Of a stretch of 9,341 bases of DNA, positions 1-4,515 are shown one piece after another. Origin of the DNA: CAYJXA01 sp964404595 (GTDB lineage Archaea > Nanobdellota > Nanobdellia > Woesearchaeales > GW2011-AR9); NCBI GenBank assembly GCA_964404595.1, contig CAYOKQ010000062.1, positions 1 to 9,341 on the forward strand, given 5' to 3'. The position numbers and the translations under genes are program-made. The notes below the pieces were generated by a model. It had not been told where the DNA came from and did not search any database. It worked only from the letters and a program-made list of their open reading frames with translations. Position 1 is the first letter of the stretch. Each line of letters starts with the position of its first letter.

Positions 1-138
1 AATGACTTCTTGATATCCTTGGGTAAGCAAGATAGCCAGTGGAGATTGAGTATCATACACTAATAAAATAAAAGTATTTGCGGAAATCCGATAATTTTTA
101 TAGATGATATCGGAGAGATTCTTGATGAGAGTGGGCAT
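1..138 (-). CDS. 5' end of an unrecognised protein, truncated by the window edge
   Basis: An open frame of 46 codons runs from an ATG at 136-138 to the left edge with no stop, giving MPTLIKNLSDIIYKNY and then a hydrophobic strand-like stretch (FILLVYDTQSPLA) that looks like the start of an alpha/beta fold. The start is supported by a TATA-like box at 160-167 on the minus strand, about 25 nt before the ATG, the spacing of a leaderless archaeal mRNA. The V-Y-D-T-x-S-P-L pattern faintly recalls the N-terminal strand of M29-type aminopeptidases, but that is a weak impression from one short stretch and I do not assign a function. The gene is divergent from the winged-helix gene at 249; about 110 bp of shared promoter DNA separates them. 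Confidence 0.6.
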   Translation of the reverse strand, partial: MPTLIKNLSDIIYKNYRISANTFILLVYDTQSPLAILLTQGYQEVI

Positions 139-159
139 AAAAAGATAAATGCAAGGGCG

Positions 160-167
160 ATTTAAAA
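160..167 (-). promoter_or_regulatory. TATA-like box of the truncated left-edge gene
   Basis: On the minus strand this reads TTTTAAAT inside a longer TTTTTTAAATC. Its centre is about 25 nt upstream of the ATG at 138, so transcription would begin at or very near the start codon. This is inferred from spacing and composition only. Confidence 0.4.
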
Positions 168-220
168 AAGTATAGGTAGAAATTAGCGCAAATCTTAAAT
201 ATAAGTAGATAATAATCAGG

Positions 221-228
221 TATAAATT
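221..228 (+). promoter_or_regulatory. TATA-like box of the winged-helix gene
   Basis: TATAAATT lies with its centre about 24-25 nt before the ATG at 249, matching leaderless initiation at that ATG. A second AT-rich candidate, TTAAATAT at 195-202, would instead give a leader of roughly 25 nt. The region is very AT-rich, so either match could be partly by chance. Confidence 0.4.
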
Positions 229-248
229 AATAACTAAAAGTGATTAAT

Positions 249-515
249 ATGCCTATAACCCTAAAATCACACTCTCCAACATTAGGAACACTGCTGATGG
301 TAGAAAATACGCTTAAAAAAAACAAAGAAAGCATTATAACGATAGCTCATGTAAAGCGCAATTTACCGCGGCAAGTGCATCACAATACGCTTATGACCAT
401 TCTTGAATACCTGGAAGAGAGTAATAAGATTGCTGTCACCTTAAAAGGAATTACCTGGATACACAATACCAATGAAAAATTGAGGAGGGCAATTGCCGCC
501 GGCAAAAAAATATAA
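249..515 (+). CDS. small winged-helix DNA-binding protein, archaeal type
   Basis: This 88-residue protein matches the pattern of short archaeal winged-helix proteins: an opening M-P-I-T-L-K, then helices around T-L-G-T-L-L-M-V-E, a basic L-P-R-Q-V segment leading into the recognition helix (H-H-N-T-L-M-T-I-L-E-Y-L-E), and a beta wing with K-G-I-T-W-I. Such proteins act as DNA-binding regulators, and some are antitoxin-like partners of small toxins. An in-frame GTG lies three codons upstream at 240, but the ATG at 249 is preferred because it begins the conserved motif and lies about 25 nt from a TATA-like box. The gene ends only 11 bp from the end of the RelE/ParE-like gene on the other strand, so the two are convergent, not in one operon. 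Which genes it regulates cannot be read from the sequence. Confidence 0.75.
   Translation: MPITLKSHSPTLGTLLMVENTLKKNKESIITIAHVKRNLPRQVHHNTLMTILEYLEESNKIAVTLKGITWIHNTNEKLRRAIAAGKKI
504..510 (-). terminator. oligo-T terminator of the RelE-like gene
   Basis: Seven consecutive T residues on the minus strand begin 17 nt past the stop codon of the RelE-like gene and lie inside the last codons of the convergent winged-helix gene. Oligo-T runs are intrinsic termination signals for archaeal RNA polymerase. Confidence 0.4.
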
Positions 516-526
516 TTACGAAATTA

Positions 527-877
527 TTATTTGTATTTGAATTTTTTATTATATTTTTTGTGGTCCATAATATCAAGCACAAAAGCAATAATTTTTACTT
601 TCATCTCATCGTTGGTGAGTGTATAGAGCATACGCCAATAATTAGAAAGCTCTACTCGAAATAAATTAGTTACCCCGTATTCTATGATATATTCTCCCGG
701 AATTAACTGTTTAGAAATAGGATCGCCATAGTGAGGGTTAGCTTTAAGCAGCTCTTTTTTATGGTAGAAAGATACCAGAACGCTCCTCTCTACTTTTGAA
801 GATTCTGCTTTTTCAATGAGTTCATTGAATACTTCTTGGGCCTCAGCCGATAGCATTATTTCTATTTCTTTATTCAT
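527..877 (-). CDS. RelE/ParE-family toxin-like protein
   Basis: The 116-residue protein has the C-terminal beta-sheet signature of archaeal RelE/ParE-type proteins: a basic helical N-terminal half, then a segment with H-Y-G-D-P-I, N-L-F-R-V-E-L-S-N-Y-W-R-M-L-Y-T-L, and a final strand with F-V-L-D-I-M-D-H-K-K-Y-N-K-K-F. Members of this superfamily are ribosome-dependent mRNA endonucleases (RelE) or gyrase poisons (ParE); which activity applies is not decidable here. The longest frame begins at a TTG (883), but the ATG at 877 is the better start. It has no Shine-Dalgarno. It follows radA on the same strand after a 33-nt, extremely T-rich gap that could terminate the radA transcript, so separate transcription is plausible. 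No antitoxin is encoded upstream on the same strand, which is unusual; the convergent winged-helix gene is the only nearby candidate partner. Confidence 0.72.
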   Translation of the reverse strand: MNKEIEIMLSAEAQEVFNELIEKAESSKVERSVLVSFYHKKELLKANPHYGDPISKQLIPGEYIIEYGVTNLFRVELSNYWRMLYTLTNDEMKVKIIAFVLDIMDHKKYNKKFKYK

Positions 878-881
878 TTTC

Positions 882-904
882 AAAAAAAAAGAAAAATAAA
901 AAAA
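882..904 (-). terminator. oligo-T tract after radA
   Basis: On the minus strand the gap between radA and the RelE-like gene contains runs of 7, 5 and 9 T residues separated by single bases, starting 6 nt past the radA stop. This is a strong composition for archaeal intrinsic termination. The left-hand T7-A-T5 part also lies about 24 nt before the ATG at 877, so it might double as a poor TATA element for the RelE-like gene. Confidence 0.5.
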
Positions 905-910
905 TTCTTC

Positions 911-1876
911 TTACGCTACATCTTTCAGACCGCCTTCTTGAACCTCAAAGCAGACTTCCCCATCAGCAAGATTTGGGGCATCTATTAATTTCGCAACTCT
1001 GGTTCCTTTCTTCCCTTTCCGTAGGTAAATTCGGAAAGTTGAAGCGTGTCCAACAACGTGTCCACCAATTGCCTGGGTCGGATCACCGAAGAACTGATCT
1101 GGTTTGGCCATCACCTGGTTAGTGACATAGACACAAATATTCATAGTGTTGGCTATCTTTGAAAGTGCATGCATATGCCGATTCAATTTCTGCTGCCGTT
1201 CTGCCAGAGTTCCTCTGCCGATAAATTCAGCCCGAAAGTGTGAGGTTAAAGAATCAACCACCACTAACCTCACTTTCTTGCCTTGCTCGGCAATAAGACT
1301 TTCCACTTTTTCCGTCAATAACATCTGGTGATCAGAGTTATAGGCACGAGCCACCATAATCCGGTTAAGTACGTCCTCGGCATCCATACCCGCTCCTGCT
1401 GCCAGTTGCGCAATACGCTCGGGACGAAAAGTATTTTCCGTATCAATATACACTGCATGCGCTTCAGGATCTTCTTTTAATGCATTGACGCATAAAAGAT
1501 GCCCAATCTGAGTCTTTCCACAGCCAAATTCACCAAAACATTCCGTGATAGCTCCTGTTTCAAATCCGCCGCCCATCATGGCATCAAAGTTTTCTGTCCC
1601 AGTACTGATTTTGGTGACAAGCCCCCTCTTTTTCAATACTTCAATTCCAGATTCAAAGCCCATCTTTAAACTATCCCTGGCAGCATTTACCATTTTTCGG
1701 GCCACTGCTTCTGTAATGCCGGCAGCTTCTGCTAGTTCGCCCAAAGTGGCAACCGCAATAGATAATACATCCTTGTATCCTGCTTGTTCTAATTTCTCCG
1801 CAGTTGCCGCTCCTACTCCTGGAAGGTCATATAACGTTACTTTTTCCATTTTTAACATTAATTTTGTTTCTACCAT
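911..1876 (-). CDS. radA: RadA, archaeal RecA/Rad51-family recombinase
   Basis: RadA forms ATP-dependent filaments on ssDNA and carries out homology search and strand exchange in recombinational repair. The 321 residues are full length for the family. Residues 13-65 are the helix-hairpin-helix DNA-binding domain (L-P-G-V-G). The linker carries the polymerisation motif at 74-77, read as F-E-S-G where many family members have F-x-x-A. The ATPase core follows: Walker A at 115-122 (GEFGCGKT), Y-I-D-T-E near 143-147, Walker B L-V-V-V-D at 204-208, S-H-F-R-A-E at 212-217, R-Q-Q-K-L-N near 227-232 and T-N-Q-V-M-A at 252-257. The Walker A has Cys119 where Ser is usual. The start at 1876 is fixed by a strong Shine-Dalgarno (AAAGGAGGAT) 9 nt upstream, embedded in the end of the preceding gene, so the two are translationally coupled. 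Confidence 0.97.
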   Translation of the reverse strand: MVETKLMLKMEKVTLYDLPGVGAATAEKLEQAGYKDVLSIAVATLGELAEAAGITEAVARKMVNAARDSLKMGFESGIEVLKKRGLVTKISTGTENFDAMMGGGFETGAITECFGEFGCGKTQIGHLLCVNALKEDPEAHAVYIDTENTFRPERIAQLAAGAGMDAEDVLNRIMVARAYNSDHQMLLTEKVESLIAEQGKKVRLVVVDSLTSHFRAEFIGRGTLAERQQKLNRHMHALSKIANTMNICVYVTNQVMAKPDQFFGDPTQAIGGHVVGHASTFRIYLRKGKKGTRVAKLIDAPNLADGEVCFEVQEGGLKDVA

Positions 1877-1878
1877 AG

Positions 1879-2190
1879 TTAATATCCTCCTTTAAATAAA
1901 TCTTGCTCATTCAACACAAGATGTTCATATGCTTTTTGTAACGCTGCGATTGCTTTGGGTACATCGCCCACCCGCATAGAATTGCTCGATTTCCATTCTC
2001 CTCCTTTGTCTTTATAATTTCGTTCGAGGGAGACGGTTCTATATTCTGACTCTTCCCCGTTTTCTTTTTGGCCTTTATTGAGCCATACCGTAGCAGAGAC
2101 TGCTCCGGCCCTTATTTTTCGTTCGGGTAGATTCCCTAACGATACATTTTTTGGTGCATTGTGCACCGGTTTACTTATTGTTGTGTTCAT
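1879..2190 (-). CDS. small conserved-looking protein coupled to radA, possible ssDNA-binding fold
   Basis: This 103-residue protein is not recognised as a named family. It has a flexible N-terminus (1-25), a beta-rich core from about 26 to 75 with alternating hydrophobic residues (R-A-G-A-V-S-A-T-V-W, E-Y-R-T-V-S-L-E-R-N-Y-K-D, G-E-W-K-S-S-N-S-M-R-V) and a C-terminal helix at 77-93 (V-P-K-A-I-A-A-L-Q-K-A-Y-E-H-L). A basic beta-sheet followed by one helix resembles PC4-like ssDNA-binding folds, and sitting two bases upstream of radA with the radA ribosome binding site in its own last codons makes a role in recombination or ssDNA handling reasonable; this is inference. The start is the ATG at 2190, preceded at 6-nt spacing by GAGGTG; an upstream GTG at 2199 overlaps that site and is less likely. 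The gene heads the radA transcript. Confidence 0.8.
   Translation of the reverse strand: MNTTISKPVHNAPKNVSLGNLPERKIRAGAVSATVWLNKGQKENGEESEYRTVSLERNYKDKGGEWKSSNSMRVGDVPKAIAALQKAYEHLVLNEQDLFKGGY
1884..1893 (-). promoter_or_regulatory. Shine-Dalgarno of radA inside the upstream gene
   Basis: AAAGGAGGAT on the minus strand is the core of a near-perfect ribosome binding site with about 9 nt to the radA ATG. The same bases encode the C-terminal F-K-G-G-Y of the upstream protein, whose TAA stop lies between the site and radA. Confidence 0.85.
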
Positions 2191-2196
2191 TCTAAA

Positions 2197-2202
2197 CACC
2201 TC
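2197..2202 (-). promoter_or_regulatory. Shine-Dalgarno that sets the start of the radA-upstream gene
   Basis: GAGGTG on the minus strand lies 6 nt before the ATG at 2190. An in-frame GTG at 2197-2199 falls inside this site, so ATG 2190 is the better start. Confidence 0.6.
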
Positions 2203-2264
2203 GTTTCCTTATCGGTTTTTATTTCAAACTGGCTGCGATAATTCAACCAGCGAGGGTCACCCGT

Positions 2265-2276
2265 TGTCAGATGACA
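2265..2276. promoter_or_regulatory. palindrome at the predicted radA-operon start site
   Basis: TGTCAGATGACA is an inverted repeat with 5-bp arms and a 2-bp centre. It falls at the transcription start predicted from the TATA box at 2299-2306, where a bound repressor would block initiation. A second symmetric element, GGGTCACCC at 2254-2262, lies just downstream. No cognate regulator is identified. Confidence 0.3.
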
Positions 2277-2298
2277 GAAATACTACTGCTGGATGTGG

Positions 2299-2306
2299 TT
2301 TATATA
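2299..2306 (-). promoter_or_regulatory. promoter of the radA operon (TATA box)
   Basis: The minus strand reads CTATATAAACC here, a good archaeal TATA box. Initiation would be expected about 25 nt downstream, near 2275-2278, giving a leader of about 85 nt before the Shine-Dalgarno-led first gene. The same bases on the plus strand read GTTTATATAG, so the element could also fire rightward, near 2328, into the hairpin-forming region before the 58-aa gene. Direction is not proven. Confidence 0.5.
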
Positions 2307-2331
2307 GTCTATCCGGGGTTGTCGAGTGGGT

Positions 2332-2430
2332 GAGTGGCTTATTGAAATAAATTCTATAAACTAAAAATTTTGAGGATATAGGCTCTAAAGCCACTGGACA
2401 AAGGGAAAGAAAAAAGTGGGGAGTGGCTTT
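2332..2430 (+). repeat. three-part repeat forming mutually exclusive hairpins
   Basis: AGTGGCTT occurs at 2333-2340 and again at 2422-2429, and its complement AAGCCACT lies between them at 2388-2395. The middle copy can pair with either flank: 8 bp with the left one across a 47-nt loop, or 9 bp (AAAGCCACT with AGTGGCTTT, 2387-2395 and 2422-2430) across a 26-nt loop. The element ends 38 nt before the 58-aa gene and begins near the start of a possible rightward transcript from 2299-2306. Confidence 0.45.
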
Positions 2431-2439
2431 TGGGAAAAC

Positions 2440-2447
2440 TTAAATAG
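2440..2447 (+). promoter_or_regulatory. TATA box of the 58-aa gene
   Basis: TTAAATAG preceded by a purine-rich GGGAAAAC (BRE-like) has its centre about 25 nt before the ATG at 2469, indicating a leaderless mRNA. Confidence 0.55.
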
Positions 2448-2468
2448 TGAGGGATATTGTTGAGGAAT

Positions 2469-2645
2469 ATGCAATCAATAGATGATCTTTTCAAACCTTT
2501 ACGGCCGGACGAGCTAGCAGATGTAGAAATTCTAAGACCAGAGGATATTTACGCTGCTTTAATGCAAGGATATGAAGAGCGAGAGCGTTGCCAGGATGCC
2601 TTCACACCAAGTTATGGACCAAGACCAAATATATTTTATCGATAG
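2469..2645 (+). CDS. 58-residue acidic protein of unknown function
   Basis: The protein begins MQSIDDLFKPLRPDELADVE and is acidic and mostly helical in the first 45 residues (I-L-R-P-E-D-I-Y-A-A-L-M-Q-G-Y-E-E-R-E-R), ending in a proline- and aromatic-containing tail (Y-G-P-R-P-N-I-F-Y-R). It has one cysteine and no membrane segment. Two in-frame TTG codons lie just upstream at 2457 and 2460, but a well-placed TATA box supports leaderless initiation at the ATG. It stands alone on the plus strand between the divergent radA operon and the convergent glutaredoxin gene. I do not recognise the family; the amino-acid composition and the promoter spacing are what argue that it is real. Confidence 0.55.
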   Translation: MQSIDDLFKPLRPDELADVEILRPEDIYAALMQGYEERERCQDAFTPSYGPRPNIFYR

Positions 2646-2654
2646 GTCAAGTGG

Positions 2655-2660
2655 AAAAAA
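2655..2660 (-). terminator. oligo-T terminator of the RPA-glutaredoxin unit
   Basis: Six T residues on the minus strand, preceded by TCTC, lie about 20 nt past the glutaredoxin stop, before the convergent small gene. Confidence 0.4.
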
Positions 2661-2680
2661 GAGATCTTTCAAATATTTGC

Positions 2681-2926
2681 TTAATTCTTATTCACATACT
2701 TTATTATCTCTTCACTCTCTCCAATATACTTACCATCAATCTTGAGCACCGGCACTGTCTCAACGCCACTCTTTTGCTTTAACTTTTGCCGCAGAATATC
2801 GGACCTATTGGGTGCAACATTAAGAGTGGTATAGGGAATTTTCTTTTGGTCAAGTACTTCCCGCACTTTACGACAGTAAGGACAAGAAGGAAGCTGGTAC
2901 AAAATAGTTTCAGCAAGCATGCTCAT
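2681..2926 (-). CDS. glutaredoxin-like thiol-disulfide oxidoreductase
   Basis: At 81 residues this is a minimal thioredoxin-fold protein of glutaredoxin type, which reduces disulfides or deglutathionylates proteins in the cytosol. The active site C-P-Y-C is at residues 15-18 after the first beta strand; the cis-proline motif T-V-P-V is at 57-60; and the end of the fold shows G-x-Y-I-G-E-S-E-E-I at 65-74, as in NrdH and glutaredoxins. It starts 16 nt after the end of the RPA gene on the same strand, so the two are probably co-transcribed. Two ATGs, at 2926 and 2920, are possible; neither has a clear ribosome binding site. The electron donor in this organism is unknown; a thioredoxin-like or NrdH-like role in ribonucleotide reduction is possible but not shown by the neighbours. 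Confidence 0.9.
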   Translation of the reverse strand: MSMLAETILYQLPSCPYCRKVREVLDQKKIPYTTLNVAPNRSDILRQKLKQKSGVETVPVLKIDGKYIGESEEIIKYVNKN

Positions 2927-2942
2927 TTTAAATATAAAGATC

Positions 2943-3932
2943 TTATCCTTGTTTTTCCAATCTCGCCAGTTCTTCTTCTGGATTTGCTTTCTCCACTATC
3001 TGTGCATTGAATTCCAACCGATCAAAATAATCATTTCGCTTTACCCGGCCTTTTACCTTAAACTGCTCCCCCAGTAAATCGGTCTTCACATGCTCAAAAG
3101 CAGCCATATTCTCCCGATAATGGGCCATCTCTTCTTCAGTCTTGCCAATCAAATGATTCGCCTGGTTCCGAAAAAAAACTCCCCGAATAGTGCTGGTGCC
3201 GTCATCCAGCGTAGCATTAAGGACGTAGGAAATGCTCGGCTGCACCGTCCCATGATCCACGCAATTATAACCCGATTCAGTTTGCTGCACTTTTTTCCCG
3301 CAAGCAGAGCAGATGGAAAAGAAATGGGGATCAAACACCTGTACGATAGTCACCATCACTTCCACCCCTTCCTGCCCCGGCTGCAATTGGGCAATGTTTT
3401 TACGTTCGAAAGGAGCCTGGGATTGAATTTTAACCACAGAAATATCGGCCATACTCACCGTTATCTTACTTTTATCATTGATATGGATTTCCTTATTCTC
3501 TCTGTTTTCCCGCACAAAGACATCTTCCACTACAATGACATCATTTTCTTTTAGTTTTTCCCATTCCTCAACCTGGTTGTTCCAAAAGACTACCCTGATA
3601 GTGCCAGTTTCATCTGCCAGCATTAACGAAGCTACTTTGCCGGTTCGATCTTCCTTGGCAAATTCTCTTATTTCAAATTTGCGCATCACCTTGCCAAAAG
3701 TAGATATGTTACGCATGCCGGCATAAATTTCCTTGATTTTTAATTGGGTGGACTGGGCATTAAATAGCTCTATGCCAAATTCGTTGGCAATAATATGGGC
3801 AGCACCTTCTTCTGTAATCAGGCCTGAAAGCTCATTAATTTTTTCTTTCATCTTTATATCGAGGTCGGCTGGCGTTATTTTACCGCTTTGAGTCAGTTTA
3901 GCTTTAATGTCGGCTAGAGGGATTTTATACAT
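2943..3932 (-). CDS. rpa: replication protein A, archaeal single-stranded DNA-binding protein
   Basis: RPA coats ssDNA in replication, repair and recombination and hands it to RadA. Counting from the ATG at 3932, the 329 residues show an N-terminal helical region (1-60, with L-I-T-E-E-G-A-A-H-I-I-A-N-E), a first OB fold at about 65-165 (I-Y-A-G-M-R-N-I, S-L-M-L-A-D-E-T-G-T-I-R-V-V-F-W), and a second OB fold at about 185-310 carrying a zinc motif C208-x2-C211 and C224-x2-H227. The last 15 residues are acidic and helical. A longer frame begins at a TTG (3953), but the ATG is preferred because a TATA box at 3955-3962 lies about 26 nt before it, which would overlap a TTG start. It probably forms a transcription unit with the glutaredoxin gene downstream. 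Confidence 0.92.
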   Translation of the reverse strand: MYKIPLADIKAKLTQSGKITPADLDIKMKEKINELSGLITEEGAAHIIANEFGIELFNAQSTQLKIKEIYAGMRNISTFGKVMRKFEIREFAKEDRTGKVASLMLADETGTIRVVFWNNQVEEWEKLKENDVIVVEDVFVRENRENKEIHINDKSKITVSMADISVVKIQSQAPFERKNIAQLQPGQEGVEVMVTIVQVFDPHFFSICSACGKKVQQTESGYNCVDHGTVQPSISYVLNATLDDGTSTIRGVFFRNQANHLIGKTEEEMAHYRENMAAFEHVKTDLLGEQFKVKGRVKRNDYFDRLEFNAQIVEKANPEEELARLEKQG

Positions 3933-3954
3933 GGAAAGAAATTGCTTTCTCAAG

Positions 3955-3962
3955 ATTTATAA
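3955..3962 (-). promoter_or_regulatory. TATA box of the RPA gene
   Basis: TTATAAAT on the minus strand is centred about 26 nt before the ATG at 3932, giving a leaderless mRNA and fixing the start codon. Confidence 0.55.
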
Positions 3963-3978
3963 GAATTTGGGTAGCTGA

Positions 3979-4008
3979 GGATATAAGTTCTTTTCGGATA
4001 TAAGTTCA
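3979..4008 (+). repeat. tandem 12-bp direct repeat with TATA-like cores
   Basis: GGATATAAGTTC occurs at 3979-3990 and again, identically, at 3997-4008, an 18-bp period. Each copy holds an ATATAAG core that could be a plus-strand TATA box for the putative RNA that follows, or paired binding sites for a regulator of the RPA promoter about 20 bp away. Confidence 0.6.
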
Positions 4009-4049
4009 AGTTTGTGGTGTAATCTTTCGAAATTTTGGTAATCTATTTA

Positions 4050-4427
4050 CTTCTTTGGTTGAAATTTGGTGAGGAAATCTCACTTCAAAATCATCAAGGA
4101 TTTTTCGCCTGAAATTGTAAGTGTGGGCGTGCTTGGCATATGCCACACGTGGAACCTCTTGACGACTTTAAGAGTTCCTTTTTCTTGGCGATTGGAGTTA
4201 GAGTTGTTGTTGATGTTGTTCAACCAAGACGCCCGCGCCACGTTGTAGCTCTTGATGCCTTTATGCACTGCAGTTTCAGCCATAAAGCTCGTAAGCTTTG
4301 TGTCACCGCTGTAATTATCAAGTGCAGAACATGTCTGCCGTAAAGATTTTATGATGGAGTCACCTCACACCGTGGCATAAGAGCGTGTAGCCCCAGCGGC
4401 TCCTTACGGAGGCTGAGAGAAAAGAAG
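4050..4427 (+). ncRNA. candidate structured RNA, identity unknown
   Basis: This gene-free stretch holds many compatible stems. The strongest is long range: 4121-4130 pairs with 4229-4238 and 4132-4136 with 4224-4228, 15 bp with one bulged G. Local hairpins include GTGAG/CTCAC at 4069-4083, a 9-bp stem at 4151-4178 followed by five T residues, a 9-bp stem at 4281-4302 with loop CGTA, GCAGA/TCTGC at 4324-4338, and CAGC-GG-CTCC/GGAG-GCTG at 4394-4415. Several stems need G-U pairs (4122-4237, 4124-4235, 4283-4300) that would be A-C mismatches on the other strand, which favours a plus-strand transcript. CTTCTTT at 4050-4056 could close the structure with AAAGAAG at 4421-4427. Short strings resemble RNase P RNA conserved regions, but the match is weak. 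Ends are approximate; nothing else is seen from 4428 to 4507. Confidence 0.35.
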
Positions 4428-4507
4428 AAAAAAGAAGACTTTAAGAAGATGATTGTGCTTTAGTAGCTAGGTAGTCTGCCAATAATCTGGGATTTTAATT
4501 TTATACT

Positions 4508-4513
4508 AAAAAA
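4508..4513 (-). terminator. oligo-T terminator of the surface-protein operon
   Basis: Six T residues on the minus strand follow the last stop codon of the operon within 3 nt; a second pyrimidine-rich tract with T6 lies further on at 4428-4433. Confidence 0.45.
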
Positions 4514-4515
4514 TA

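Noticed and set aside
1545..1895. 116-codon plus-strand frame opposite radA
   Set aside because: It lies wholly antisense to the conserved RadA sequence and has no promoter or ribosome binding site; a shadow of radA codon bias.
3090..3554. 154-codon plus-strand frame opposite the RPA gene
   Set aside because: Antisense to the OB folds and zinc motif of RPA, with a composition rich in His and Phe that looks like a reverse-strand artefact.
4151..4186. Hairpin plus five T residues as a rho-independent terminator
   Set aside because: No gene ends upstream on the plus strand, and the hairpin sits inside the 15-bp long-range helix, so it is more likely an internal stem of the putative RNA.
4066..4343. 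Three overlapping short frames in the gap (4066-4248 +, 4140-4343 +, 4080-4283 -)
   Set aside because: None has a sensible protein composition, ribosome binding site or leaderless TATA spacing, and they overlap each other and the RNA-like stems; the region is better explained as non-coding.
4360..4420. Resemblance to the SRP RNA Alu domain (GTGTAGCCCCAGC, then GGAGGCTGAG)
   Set aside because: The helix-4-like hairpin matches well by eye, but no S domain with the conserved helix 8 motif is found on either strand within the gap, so an SRP RNA call is not supported.
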